From NCBI GenBank assembly GCA_019218445.1, contig JAHUUM010000010.1:1-64000 (forward strand): 64,000 bases of DNA, in the 5' to 3' direction. This document shows positions 17,065-26,920 of this stretch, one piece after another. Origin of the DNA: Weeksellaceae bacterium TAE3-ERU29. Lineage in GTDB: Bacteria; Bacteroidota; Bacteroidia; Flavobacteriales; Weeksellaceae. Numbering within the stretch: the stretch's first letter is position 1; the number at the start of each line of letters is the position of its first letter. The position numbers were made by a program, and so were the translations under genes. Below the pieces are notes generated by a model, which saw only the letters and a program-made list of their open reading frames with translations, searched no databases and was not told where the DNA came from.

Positions 17065-20000
17065 TTGGAAAGAATTACACTTCAACAATGGGTTGCGAAG
17101 AACAATTCAAATGGATTGTTGCGTTCGCTCGTATCTTTTATTAAAGAAAGTAACATAAATAATATTCAGATAAAAGGAGCTGTGGGCTCTTATTTCAGCT
17201 TTTTAAGTTCCGGTTTATTTGAGGAATTAAAACAGAATTTAGTCTTAATTTTCAATGATTCTGAAGAAGCGGCTTATGCTTTAAACGAATTAGAAAATCT
17301 GTACACAAAAGAGCAAGTTTTATACTTTCCCGCATCTTATCGCAGACCGTATCAAATAGAGGAAACCAGCAATGCCAATGTAGTTTTGAGAACAGAAGTT
17401 TTAAATAAACTTTCTAACTCTAAAAAACCGAATATTATTGTAACTACTGCCAATGCTTTAACTGAAAAAGTAGTTACCAAAAAAAGTTTAAACGAGAAAA
17501 CTCAAAAAATAAAAGTTGGCGAAAAAATATCGGTTGATTTCCTAAACGAAGTTTTATTTTCTTATGATTTTCAAAGAGTTGATTTTGTCACAGAGCCCGG
17601 CGAGTTTTCTGTGCGTGGTGGAATTGTAGATATTTTCTCCTATTCAGATGACCAACCTTATCGAATTTCATTTTTCGGGGACGAAATAGAGAGCATTCGT
17701 AAATTTGATTTAGAAACACAGCTTTCCGTTCAAAAAGTGAATAGCTTTACTGTTATTCCGAACATGGAAAATAAATTCATTTCGGAAAAAAGACAATCAT
17801 TTTTAGACTTCATTCCCAAAAAGAGCATTGTTTTAGCAAAAAATTTAATTCTCTCAAAAGATATAATTTCAAAGAACTTCAATAATGCAGAGACTGCTTT
17901 TTCTGAACTTTCAGGCGAGATAAAACATCAATCACCCGAAGATTTATTTATTAAAGGAGAAGACTTAACTCAACAATTAAAAGACAAGTTTTTAATCGAA
18001 TTTTCTCATCAAACATTATTCACGCCGTTAGAAATATTTGAAGTTAATCAATCACCTCAGCCCTCTTTCAACAAGCAATTTGAAATGCTGATTGATACGT
18101 TGGAAAGTCAATATAAAGAAGGTTATAAAAACTTTATATTTTGTTCGGGCGAAAAGCAAATTCAGAGATTTGAGGAAATTTTTGAAGACATGGAACGGGA
18201 AGTTCATTTCACACCGATTTTAGGAATTATTCATGAAGGTTTTATAGACCACGACCAGAAATTAAGCTGTTTTACAGACCACCAAATATTTGAACGTTAT
18301 CACCGATTTAATCTCAGAAATAATTTCTCAAAAAGTGAAAGTATTACGCTTAAAGAATTGACTTCCTTGCAAATAGGCGATTATGTAACTCATATAGACC
18401 ACGGGGTCGGAAAATTCGGCGGATTAAAAAGAATTGACGTAAACGGAAAAATGCAAGAAAGCATCAAATTAATTTATCAGGATAATGATGTTTTATATTT
18501 GAGCATTCACTCTTTGCATAAGATTAGCAAATTCAACGGGAAAGACGGAAAAGAACCAAAAATTAATAAGTTAGGCTCACCCGCTTGGAAAAATCTAAAA
18601 AATAAAACCAAACGAAAAGTAAAAGAAGTCGCTTTTGATTTAATAAAACTTTACGCCAAAAGAAAAATGGAAAAAGGATTCCAATTTTCGCCCGATTCTT
18701 ATTTACAAAACGAGCTGGAGGCATCTTTTATGTACGAAGACACCCCCGACCAATTAAAAGCAACAGAAGAAGTAAAAGCCGATATGGAGAATGAGCGATC
18801 CATGGACAGATTAATTTGCGGTGATGTTGGTTTTGGGAAAACGGAGGTTGCTATACGAGCAGCATTTAAGGCGGCAACAGACGGAAAACAAGTGGCAATA
18901 CTTGTACCTACAACTATTTTGGCATTTCAACATTATAATACTTTTAGAGAACGTTTAAAAGATTTTCCCGTAAGAATTGAATACATTAATCGTTTCCGAA
19001 CAGCTAAAGAAAAAACCGAAATTTTAAAAGATTTAGAAGACGGAAAAATAGATATTATTATCGGAACACATCAATTAGTTAATAAAAAAGTAAAATACAA
19101 AGATTTAGGTTTATTAATCGTTGATGAGGAACATAAGTTCGGGGTTTCAGTAAAAGACAAACTTAAAACTTTAAAAGCTCATTTAGACACACTTACATTA
19201 ACTGCCACACCAATTCCGAGGACTTTACAATTCTCTCTTATGGCGGCAAGAGATTTAAGTGTTATTAAAACGCCGCCACCTAACCGTCAGCCGGTTGCAA
19301 CAAAATTGATAGGCTTAAACGAAGAAGTAATAAGAGACGCTGTTTTTTACGAATTGCAACGGGGCGGACAAGTCTTCGTAATTTTTAATAGAATTGCGGG
19401 CTTGCAGGAAATGGCGGGAATGTTGCAAAGATTAATTCCTGAGGCTAAAATAGCCATAGGACACGGACAAATGGACGGGAAAAAGTTAGAAAGAACTTTG
19501 CTCGATTTCATGAACGGGAAATATGACATTCTGGTTTCCACCACGATTGTAGAAAGCGGGGTTGACGTTCCAAATGCCAATACAATGTTGATTGTTGATG
19601 CCCAAAATTACGGTTTGGCAGAACTTCACCAAATGCGTGGACGTGTGGGGAGAAGTAACCGAAAAGCTTTTTGTTATTTGATTACACCGCCTACCGTAAC
19701 GCTCACAAACGAAGCGAGAAAAAGATTACAAGCGATTGAGCAGTTCAGTGATTTAGGTTCAGGATTTAATATCGCAATGAAGGATTTGGAAATTCGAGGT
19801 GCGGGAAATCTTCTGGGTGCGGAACAAAGCGGATTTATGGCAGAAATGGGATTCGATACTTATCAAAAAATATTGAATGAAGCTATAGAAGAATTAAAAT
19901 ATTCACCTGATTTTAAAGATTTGTTTAATGATGAAATCAATAAAAAAGATGATTTTGTTTCAGACTTTAATTTAGACTCCGACCAAGAAATTTTGATTCC

Positions 20001-20430
20001 GTATGAATATGTGAACAATGTGGAAGAACGAATGTCGCTTTATCAAGAATTGGCAGAAGTCGAAACGCCCGAACAATTACAAAAATTCAGTGATTCTTTA
20101 ACCGACAGATTTGGAACGCAACCCGAAGAAGTTGTGGAATTATTAAAATCAATCGAGCTAAAATGGATTGCTAAAAAATTAGGAATAGAAAAAGTAGTTT
20201 TAAAACAAAATAAAATGTTGTGCTACTTTATAACCAACCCACAATCGCCTTTCTTTGAGAGCGAAAACTTTAGAAAAATCCCGATGTATTTAAGTCAAAA
20301 TCCTACAACCACTTCTCTGGAAGAGAAAAGATTAAAAGGAAATGATTTTAATACATTAATTCTAAAAATCAAAAATGTGGATTCGGTAGATAAAGCAAAA
20401 TCAATTTTGAATAATATAATAAAAGGGTAA
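17065..20430 (+). CDS. mfd: Transcription-repair coupling factor Mfd
   Basis: DNA translocase that removes stalled RNA polymerase from lesions and recruits UvrA. An N-terminal UvrB-like region is followed by the RNA-polymerase interaction domain (about 440-500, with Y-V-T-H-I-D-H-G-V-G-K-F-G-G). The RecG-like helicase motor comes next, with Walker A GDVGFGKT at 586-593 and DEEH at 687-690. The RGRVGRSNRKAFCYL segment and the C-terminal TRCF domain finish it. Length 1121 is usual. The start is TTG at 17065: no in-frame ATG occurs before residue 230 or so, and the -7 box sits just upstream. It converges on the addA-like gene with 6 bases between stops. Confidence 0.96.
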   Translation: MERITLQQWVAKNNSNGLLRSLVSFIKESNINNIQIKGAVGSYFSFLSSGLFEELKQNLVLIFNDSEEAAYALNELENLYTKEQVLYFPASYRRPYQIEETSNANVVLRTEVLNKLSNSKKPNIIVTTANALTEKVVTKKSLNEKTQKIKVGEKISVDFLNEVLFSYDFQRVDFVTEPGEFSVRGGIVDIFSYSDDQPYRISFFGDEIESIRKFDLETQLSVQKVNSFTVIPNMENKFISEKRQSFLDFIPKKSIVLAKNLILSKDIISKNFNNAETAFSELSGEIKHQSPEDLFIKGEDLTQQLKDKFLIEFSHQTLFTPLEIFEVNQSPQPSFNKQFEMLIDTLESQYKEGYKNFIFCSGEKQIQRFEEIFEDMEREVHFTPILGIIHEGFIDHDQKLSCFTDHQIFERYHRFNLRNNFSKSESITLKELTSLQIGDYVTHIDHGVGKFGGLKRIDVNGKMQESIKLIYQDNDVLYLSIHSLHKISKFNGKDGKEPKINKLGSPAWKNLKNKTKRKVKEVAFDLIKLYAKRKMEKGFQFSPDSYLQNELEASFMYEDTPDQLKATEEVKADMENERSMDRLICGDVGFGKTEVAIRAAFKAATDGKQVAILVPTTILAFQHYNTFRERLKDFPVRIEYINRFRTAKEKTEILKDLEDGKIDIIIGTHQLVNKKVKYKDLGLLIVDEEHKFGVSVKDKLKTLKAHLDTLTLTATPIPRTLQFSLMAARDLSVIKTPPPNRQPVATKLIGLNEEVIRDAVFYELQRGGQVFVIFNRIAGLQEMAGMLQRLIPEAKIAIGHGQMDGKKLERTLLDFMNGKYDILVSTTIVESGVDVPNANTMLIVDAQNYGLAELHQMRGRVGRSNRKAFCYLITPPTVTLTNEARKRLQAIEQFSDLGSGFNIAMKDLEIRGAGNLLGAEQSGFMAEMGFDTYQKILNEAIEELKYSPDFKDLFNDEINKKDDFVSDFNLDSDQEILIPYEYVNNVEERMSLYQELAEVETPEQLQKFSDSLTDRFGTQPEEVVELLKSIELKWIAKKLGIEKVVLKQNKMLCYFITNPQSPFFESENFRKIPMYLSQNPTTTSLEEKRLKGNDFNTLILKIKNVDSVDKAKSILNNIIKG

Positions 20431-20436
20431 ATTTTA

Positions 20437-23400
20437 TCAAACCTCCAAAACTTTTAATTCATTAGTTAAATAAACCAAGTAAGTTTTTGCGATGTTTATT
20501 CCTAAATTATTCAGGTTGTTTCTATACTTTGTGATTTGAGAAATATGAGATTTTAATTCTTCCCCTGTCTTATAATCCAATAAAAACCAACCGTTTTCAG
20601 TTTTCACCAATCGGTCGGGACGGAAAACAAAACCGTTCTCATCTATAAAATCTCTTTCGTTTAAGGCTTCAATATTTGTAAATGCTTTATTTAAAATCGA
20701 GTGGTTAAAAACCTCATTGATTCTGTCATTTAATAAAGTTTTTTCTTGCTGATTAATAAAGCCTTGCAAATAAAAATCATTTAAAACCGAATCTAAATCA
20801 TTTATAGTATTAATCTGCTCTAAAACAGCATGAATTTTCTTTCCATAATCTTGAGATTCTCTAATGTTTTCTTCCCAAAGTTTAGCGTGTTCATTACTTA
20901 TACGCACTTTTTCTGTCCAGTCGGAAGTGCTTAACTCAAAGTATTTTTGATTGTCTAAATTATCAGATTTTATTTTACTTTTTCTTTCCGGATTTCCCTT
21001 TTCAAAAATCAAAGAATTATCTGAATTTTGATTAATAAAATCATTCATAAATGTAATCGTAGAAATACTTTTAGCCGATTTCCCCAAAGGCGAAGTGAAC
21101 ATATATAATTGCTCCTCGGCACGTGTGGTCGCCACATAAAGCATATTAATCACGTCCATTAGAGAATTATTGATTTCGCCTTCAATTATATTTTTTACAG
21201 GCTCAGGCAAATACTCATGATTTTTTGTGTCTTCTATATAAAAGTCCGAGATTTTATCGTCATTAATCGGAATCCAAACGCCGTCGGTTTTTGATGAAAA
21301 CGTGGCAAAAGGCAAAAATACAACCGGAAATTGCAACCCTTTAGACTTATGAATCGTCATTAATTTTATGGCATCAATTCCTTCCGGAACAGTAATGCTT
21401 TTCTTTTCTCCGTTTAATTCCCAATATTCTAAAAAGCTCTGGGCAGAAGATTCATTTTTGTTTTGAAATTGAAGTACCTCATCTAAAAAATATAATAAAT
21501 AAGATTGATTATTTTTATTTAATCCCAATGCTTGAATGCTTTGCTCCGTTTGGTCATAAAGCGATTTCATCGGTAGGTTTAGGAAACTTAAATCTAATCC
21601 TAAAGCCCTTAATTCGAGCAAGAAATCATTAAAAGTTATATTTTTTACAGAGAGCGAAAAATTTGTAAAATCATCTATTTTTAAAATATTCAGGCGTTTA
21701 AGATGCAGTAAAAAATTAATTCTGAAAGTAGGATTTTCTACTTCTGTCATTAATTTAAACAAACTTAATAATAGCTGAATTTCTGCATTATTATTTAATA
21801 ATAAAGCCTCGTCCGACAAGACCTCTATTTCATTTTCTTTTAAAAACTCGGCAACTTTATTTCCTTCGGCTCTGGCTCTTACCAAAACTGCCATATCTTT
21901 CCACCGAAAACCATTTTGTTGCGAGAATTTTATTTTTTCCAATAATTGATTTAAGGCTTGTTCAGAGAAAGTAATGTCCTCCTCTTTTTCTAAAATTTGT
22001 AAATGAACAAAACCTCCTTTTTTAGGATTTGCCTTTTGTTGATTCCCGATTTTATAAATTTCCTTAAACTCCTTATCTTGAATATATTCAGCGATGAATG
22101 TATAAAAATCATTATTGAAATTTATAATTTCATCAAAGCTACGCCAGTTCGTTTCTAAATTTTCGACAGAAATTCGTTGATTTTCCGTATTATTTATTAA
22201 ATCAATCATTAATTGAGAATTTCCGCCACGCCAACGATAAATTGATTGTTTCGGGTCGCCCACCAGCATCACCGTATCTGACTGAGATAAAGCATTATCT
22301 ACCAATGGATTTAAGTTTTGCCATTGTAGAGTAGAGGTGTCTTGAAATTCATCTATAAAATAATGATGATAACGCGTCCCGATTTTTTCGTAAATAAACG
22401 GAATCGGTTGCTCCTGAATATGCTGACTGATTATTTTATTAAACTCAGAAATCAGCATGACGTTATTCTCGTTTTTGAGTTCCTTTAATTTCTTTTCTAC
22501 CTCATTATAAAGCGAAAGCGAATTAATAGTTTTATAAATTTTACTCCAAATATTTATCTCAACTAAATAATGTAAAACTTGATTTACACTTTCTTCAATT
22601 TTTGGGAAGATTTCTTCTATATTTAAAGAAGCGGTTTGAGTAGCTTTCCCTGAGGCGTATTTCTTTTCGGTTAAGTTTTTAAAATGAGTATTTGTAGGGA
22701 AGTCATACTTTTTTTCGGTGATTTTTTTGAAGAAATTAGGTAAGCCGCTTCTTGCTCCTCCGGCAAAATCGGCAAAATCTAATCCTTTGGATTTTATTAA
22801 ATCTAAAATTTCTTGGCTTAATTCTTCTGCCTTTTTTTGAGCTGAAAAAAATTTAGTTCTTACTTTTTTTCTAAATTCAACCAACTCTTCCAAACTTAGT
22901 TTATTGAGTCCTTCCATGTATTCCGTGAAATGGTCGGAGTACATTTTTACTGCATTCTGAGCAACCTGAAAAGAAATATCCCAACGCTTGTCCTGACCTA
23001 AATTTTCTAAAGCAATCTCGGAAACGGTATCAGTTAATAATTTATGATTTTGTAAATCGGCATATAAAAGGTTTACCGCCTCTTCCATTAATTCGGAAAC
23101 ATTCATTTCCACATCAAAATTAACCGATAAGCCCAAATCCTGTGAAAACGCACGCATTAATCTTAAATTAAAAGTATCTATCGTGCTGACCGAAAACAAA
23201 GAATAGTTATGCAAAATAGTAGTTAAAACCTTTTTTGCTTTTTGCTGAACTTCGTTTTTTTCTAAACCTAAATGATTTTTTAATCCTGTTTGCTCTGCTT
23301 CTGAAATCTCTCCGTTAGTCCATTCTTTTAGCTTTTCTAAAATCCTTTCTTTCATTTCGTTGGCGGCCTTATTAGTGAATGTAATTGCCAAAATCTGACT

Positions 23401-23517
23401 GAACGCCATTGGATCTTTTTTAGAAAGCAATAAATATAAAAATTCTTGAACTAAAGTATAAGTTTTCCCCGCTCCGGCAGAAGCATTGTATATCTTGAAA
23501 TCATTAGGTTGAAGCAT
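20437..23517 (-). CDS. AddA/RecB-like helicase-nuclease
   Basis: UvrD-type helicase with a C-terminal nuclease, as in AddA, for processing double-strand breaks before RecA loading. P-loop SAGAGKT lies at residues 13-19, motif II DEFQD at 389-393, and QSIYRWRGG and the motif VI VATTRAEEQLY follow. Near the C-terminus GWFLLDYKTG carries the PD-(D/E)XK residues Asp981 and Lys983, followed by the expected Q-x3-Y in QITKYRNNL. Length 1026 fits the Bacteroidota form. An addB partner would be expected next to it in many relatives but is absent here: the neighbours are mfd and an HU gene. Helicase and nuclease motifs are both intact. Confidence 0.91.
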   Translation of the reverse strand: MLQPNDFKIYNASAGAGKTYTLVQEFLYLLLSKKDPMAFSQILAITFTNKAANEMKERILEKLKEWTNGEISEAEQTGLKNHLGLEKNEVQQKAKKVLTTILHNYSLFSVSTIDTFNLRLMRAFSQDLGLSVNFDVEMNVSELMEEAVNLLYADLQNHKLLTDTVSEIALENLGQDKRWDISFQVAQNAVKMYSDHFTEYMEGLNKLSLEELVEFRKKVRTKFFSAQKKAEELSQEILDLIKSKGLDFADFAGGARSGLPNFFKKITEKKYDFPTNTHFKNLTEKKYASGKATQTASLNIEEIFPKIEESVNQVLHYLVEINIWSKIYKTINSLSLYNEVEKKLKELKNENNVMLISEFNKIISQHIQEQPIPFIYEKIGTRYHHYFIDEFQDTSTLQWQNLNPLVDNALSQSDTVMLVGDPKQSIYRWRGGNSQLMIDLINNTENQRISVENLETNWRSFDEIINFNNDFYTFIAEYIQDKEFKEIYKIGNQQKANPKKGGFVHLQILEKEEDITFSEQALNQLLEKIKFSQQNGFRWKDMAVLVRARAEGNKVAEFLKENEIEVLSDEALLLNNNAEIQLLLSLFKLMTEVENPTFRINFLLHLKRLNILKIDDFTNFSLSVKNITFNDFLLELRALGLDLSFLNLPMKSLYDQTEQSIQALGLNKNNQSYLLYFLDEVLQFQNKNESSAQSFLEYWELNGEKKSITVPEGIDAIKLMTIHKSKGLQFPVVFLPFATFSSKTDGVWIPINDDKISDFYIEDTKNHEYLPEPVKNIIEGEINNSLMDVINMLYVATTRAEEQLYMFTSPLGKSAKSISTITFMNDFINQNSDNSLIFEKGNPERKSKIKSDNLDNQKYFELSTSDWTEKVRISNEHAKLWEENIRESQDYGKKIHAVLEQINTINDLDSVLNDFYLQGFINQQEKTLLNDRINEVFNHSILNKAFTNIEALNERDFIDENGFVFRPDRLVKTENGWFLLDYKTGEELKSHISQITKYRNNLNNLGINIAKTYLVYLTNELKVLEV

Positions 23518-23579
23518 AATTGAATTTTATAATTCAAAAATAAAATAATTTGTAGAGTATCTCTCTTTTTCTAGAGATT

Positions 23580-23625
23580 ATTTAAAATAAAAATTGATGC
23601 CAGATATAAATATCTAACATCAATT
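23580..23625 (-). terminator. Terminator of the HU gene
   Basis: Fifteen-pair stem with two G-T pairs (23592-23606 with 23611-23625, loop TAAA). Read leftward it is followed by a T-rich run, about 40 bases after the HU stop codon. Confidence 0.8.
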
Positions 23626-23661
23626 ATAATTAATTTTAATCCGAAACGGATTATAGCCTTC

Positions 23662-23937
23662 TTATTTATTAACAGCTTCTGATAATTGAGCTCCCGGCTT
23701 AAATTTAGCTACGGTTTTAGCTGCAATTTGGATTTTCTCTTTAGTTTGAGGATTAACTCCTTCTCTTGCACTTCTTTCTGAAGTAGAGAAAGTTCCAAAT
23801 CCTACTAAAGCTACTTTATCTTTTTTTGCTAATGCTTTAGTTACATTGTCTGTAAAAGAATCTAATGCTGCTTTAGCTTGTGCTTTTGTGATACCGGCAT
23901 CAGCTGCCATTGCATCTACTAATTCTGTTTTATTCAT
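23662..23937 (-). CDS. HU family DNA-binding protein
   Basis: Small histone-like protein that bends and compacts DNA as a dimer. The 91 residues follow the family closely: an N-terminal helical part (MNKTELVDAMAADAGITKAQ), then VALVGFGTFSTSERSAREG, the DNA-binding arm with N-P-Q-T in the GVNPQTKEKI segment, and a C-terminal helix ending FKPGAQLSEAVNK. It has its own clear promoter and terminator, so it is a single-gene unit, which fits a very highly expressed protein. HU rather than IHF is favoured by the motif pattern, but the subtypes overlap. Confidence 0.96.
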   Translation of the reverse strand: MNKTELVDAMAADAGITKAQAKAALDSFTDNVTKALAKKDKVALVGFGTFSTSERSAREGVNPQTKEKIQIAAKTVAKFKPGAQLSEAVNK

Positions 23938-23960
23938 AATCTTATTTTAATTATTTGCAA

Positions 23961-23990
23961 CAAATATACTATTTATAAGTATTTTAACAA
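23961..23990 (-). promoter_or_regulatory. Promoter of the HU gene
   Basis: On the minus strand, TTG (23988-23990), a 19-base spacer and TATATTTG (23961-23968) form a full Bacteroidota -33/-7 promoter, ending 23 bases before the ATG. Confidence 0.7.
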
Positions 23991-24052
23991 GTTATAAATA
24001 GAGAAAAAACAAGGAAATAACGGGTATTTTAACTAAATTTAGCATTATTTAA

Positions 24053-25006
24053 CTAATTAAATATTGATAATTCTTTTGAAGAACTCATTCCATTAGCAAA
24101 ATCAGTAGCATTCATCCTCCTTTTTCCTTCTAACTGAACTTCCTCTAACCAAGCATAACCTTCTTTATGAACAACTCCTAATCTCTTATTTTCTTTTATA
24201 ATTTTCCCTATCGGCTCAGAGTGATCTGCTTTCTCTATTTTTACTTTAAAAATTTTCAAAAACTTTTTATCTCCGTCTATATTTATATTTGTCCAAGCTG
24301 ATGGATATGGATTTAACCCTCTCACAAAATTATGAATACCCTCTAAAGAATTATCCCAATTAATTTGAGTATTTTCTTTGAATAACTTAGGGGCATCTTT
24401 TAAATCCTGAGTTTCATTTTGAGGTTTAGGCTCTACCTTATTTTCCTCTAAGGCTTGTAAAGTTTCCACTACCAAATCTGCTCCATTATACATTAAATCG
24501 TCATGTAATTCTCCGGCAGTTTCATCAGGTTGAATATTTACTTTTTTCTGTAATAAAATATTTCCTGTATCTATATTTTTATCTAACAAAAATGTAGTAA
24601 TACCAGACTCTTTTTCACCATTTATAATCGCCCAATTAATCGGGGCAGCTCCACGATATTGAGGCAATAAAGAAGCGTGTAAATTAAACGTTCCTTTTGG
24701 TGGCATACTCCAAATCACTTCGGGCAACATTCGGAAAGCTACAACTACAAAAACATCTGCATTTAAACTTTTCAACTCTTCCACAAAACTTTTAGCTTTC
24801 AATTTTGGCGGTTGCATTAAGTGTAAATTATTTTTTCGGGCATATTTTGTAACCGCAGAACTATGAATTTTCTGTCCTCTTCCTGCAGGTTTATCCGGTG
24901 TCGAGACTACCCCAACCACGTCATAATTTGCTTTTATTATTTTATCTAAAATATGAACTGAGAACTCAGGCGTTCCCATAAATACTACTTTTAAATTCGG
25001 TTTCAT
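24053..25006 (-). CDS. fmt: Methionyl-tRNA formyltransferase
   Basis: Formylates initiator methionyl-tRNA with 10-formyl-tetrahydrofolate. The N-terminal formyltransferase domain shows VVFMGTPEFSVHIL at the start, the folate-site sequence NLHASLLPQYRGAAPINWAI with catalytic Asn/His, and the conserved DTGNILLQ. A C-terminal beta-barrel domain binds tRNA (about 210-317, with G-L-N-P-Y-P-S-A-W). Length 317 is normal. Its ATG overlaps the recQ stop codon by 4 bases, so translation is probably coupled to recQ. The usual neighbour def is not here. Confidence 0.96.
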   Translation of the reverse strand: MKPNLKVVFMGTPEFSVHILDKIIKANYDVVGVVSTPDKPAGRGQKIHSSAVTKYARKNNLHLMQPPKLKAKSFVEELKSLNADVFVVVAFRMLPEVIWSMPPKGTFNLHASLLPQYRGAAPINWAIINGEKESGITTFLLDKNIDTGNILLQKKVNIQPDETAGELHDDLMYNGADLVVETLQALEENKVEPKPQNETQDLKDAPKLFKENTQINWDNSLEGIHNFVRGLNPYPSAWTNINIDGDKKFLKIFKVKIEKADHSEPIGKIIKENKRLGVVHKEGYAWLEEVQLEGKRRMNATDFANGMSSSKELSIFN

Positions 25007-26874
25007 ACGGAATAATAATTAGGTAATGTAAATTTAATTTTTTCTTCGTCTAATAAATTTTGTAATGCAGATAAAACCGCATCAAAATCATATTGAATAA
25101 ATTGTTCTAAAATTTCGTCTTGCGTTTTCGGGCTGTCTTGTAAATACTCAAATAATTCTTTTTCATTTAATTTTTCTAAACCTTCACTTGGACTACAAAC
25201 ATTGCAAACTCCACATTTTTCGGTTTCTTTTTCGCCAAAGTAACGCAATAAAAGTGAACTTTTACAATATTCTGTATTTTCTATAAAAAAGAAAAGGTCA
25301 TTTAAACGTTGCCATTTCAAAATATGATGATTATAGAATTCTTTCCAATAATCAATTTTGGCTAAATTATCTTCTCTGGGCGTTAAAAATTCCAGTTTTA
25401 CAATCGCTGCATCTCTATAATATATTTTATGATTTTTGTTCAAAGTCTTTAAAGCCTCTTTCACTTCAGATTTTGTTATATTTAATCTTGTTGCAATAAA
25501 ATATTCATCTATTGGTTTTGGCTCTTGAAAAATTCCGCCGTAATGCCTTGCAATATAACTTAAAACTTTAGATTCTGTGCTTTTATCTTCTTTTATATTA
25601 TAATTCTCCTCCTCTATTTTTACTAAACTCTGTCTTTGTGAGCGATGAATTTTTATAATATTTTTCTTTTCCAAAAACATTAGAACTTGCCTTACTTTCG
25701 GTTTGTATAATTTATAAACCTCTCTAAACTTCTTTTCGGAAAATGAATGCTGTCCCGTGAAAAACTCGTTATCTCCTACCTGAAAATAATTGTATAATTT
25801 CTTTATTATATTTAAAAACTCTTCTTTTTTAGGCATTGCTGCTTTAAATTGTTTTAAAGCATTTTTTTTGTCAGTTTCATTGTACAGTAAAATTCCTGTT
25901 GCTGGATTTCCGTCCCGTCCGCCTCGACCAACTTCCTGAAAATAAGATTCTATTGTTGATGGTGCTTCGTAATGAATTACCAGACGAACATCAGGTTTGT
26001 CTATTCCCATTCCGAACGCATTGGTAGAAACCAAAATCAAATCATGACTATTAATGAAGTCTTTTTGACGTTTATTCTTTTCTTCTTTGGACAATCTTGC
26101 ATGATAATAATTTGCATTAAAACCTCTTTTAGACAAATAAGTAGAAACCTCGTATGTTTGTTTTCTGGTCTTGCAAAAAACAATAGAACTGCCTTTATAT
26201 TTCTTTAAATAATATTCTAAATCTTTTAATTTATCTGAGCTTTCATGAATTCTATATGCTAAATTCTTTCGTTGCAAAGATTTCTGAAAAACAGTTGCAT
26301 TTTCGATGTTTAACTGCTTTAAAATATCGTTTTTTATTTTTGGAGTTGCTGTCGCCGTAAGTGCTAAAATTGGTTTTTTGGGATATTCTTCTTTTAAAGT
26401 TTTTAAAGCTAAATAAGACGGTCGAAAATCATGCCCCCACTCAGAAATGCAATGTGCTTCATCTATGGCAAAATAGGCGATATTCAAATATTTTAATTTT
26501 TCTCTAAATGATTTTTGACTTAATCTTTCGGGTGAAATATACAATAACTTCACACCTCCAAATCTACAATTATCTAACAAAATATCAATATCATGAGGCG
26601 TTAATTCCGACGATAATAATTCAGCTTTTATTCCTTTTTTCTTTAGACTTTGTACTTGGTCTTTCATCAAAGCTACCAAAGGTGAAATTACAAGACAGAG
26701 TCCATCCATTGTTAATACAGGAATTTGAAAGCATAAAGATTTACCACCTCCCGTTGGCAAAAGAGCAAACGTATCTTTTCCTTCAATTATATTTTGTATA
26801 ATTTCTTTCTGTGGAAATCTGAATTCAGAATATCCCCAATATTTTGATAATATCTCTGTTGGCTTCTGTTTCAC
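25003..26874 (-). CDS. recQ: ATP-dependent DNA helicase RecQ
   Basis: 3'-5' helicase of the RecQ family, used in recombination and fork repair. Helicase motifs: LLPTGGGKSLCFQIP (Walker A) near residue 38, DEAHCISEWGHDFRPSY, LTATATPKI and the QEVGRGGRDG motif VI. A zinc-binding region follows (Cys residues in the C-x16-C-x2-C pattern around KCGVCNVC near residue 565). The protein ends soon after, with no HRDC domain, as in other short Bacteroidota RecQ proteins. The start is GTG at 26872-26874; a -7 box TATCTTTG ends 7 bases upstream of it. It is followed by fmt with a 4-base overlap. Confidence 0.94.
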   Translation of the reverse strand: MKQKPTEILSKYWGYSEFRFPQKEIIQNIIEGKDTFALLPTGGGKSLCFQIPVLTMDGLCLVISPLVALMKDQVQSLKKKGIKAELLSSELTPHDIDILLDNCRFGGVKLLYISPERLSQKSFREKLKYLNIAYFAIDEAHCISEWGHDFRPSYLALKTLKEEYPKKPILALTATATPKIKNDILKQLNIENATVFQKSLQRKNLAYRIHESSDKLKDLEYYLKKYKGSSIVFCKTRKQTYEVSTYLSKRGFNANYYHARLSKEEKNKRQKDFINSHDLILVSTNAFGMGIDKPDVRLVIHYEAPSTIESYFQEVGRGGRDGNPATGILLYNETDKKNALKQFKAAMPKKEEFLNIIKKLYNYFQVGDNEFFTGQHSFSEKKFREVYKLYKPKVRQVLMFLEKKNIIKIHRSQRQSLVKIEEENYNIKEDKSTESKVLSYIARHYGGIFQEPKPIDEYFIATRLNITKSEVKEALKTLNKNHKIYYRDAAIVKLEFLTPREDNLAKIDYWKEFYNHHILKWQRLNDLFFFIENTEYCKSSLLLRYFGEKETEKCGVCNVCSPSEGLEKLNEKELFEYLQDSPKTQDEILEQFIQYDFDAVLSALQNLLDEEKIKFTLPNYYSV

Positions 26875-26881
26875 TCAAAAA

Positions 26882-26889
26882 CAAAGATA
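26882..26889 (-). promoter_or_regulatory. -7 promoter box of recQ-fmt
   Basis: Minus-strand TATCTTTG, full match to TANNTTTG, ending 7 bases before the GTG start. The transcript would be almost leaderless. Confidence 0.5.
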
Positions 26890-26920
26890 CTAAAAAGAAT
26901 GCCTTTATTTAAAAATGTAT

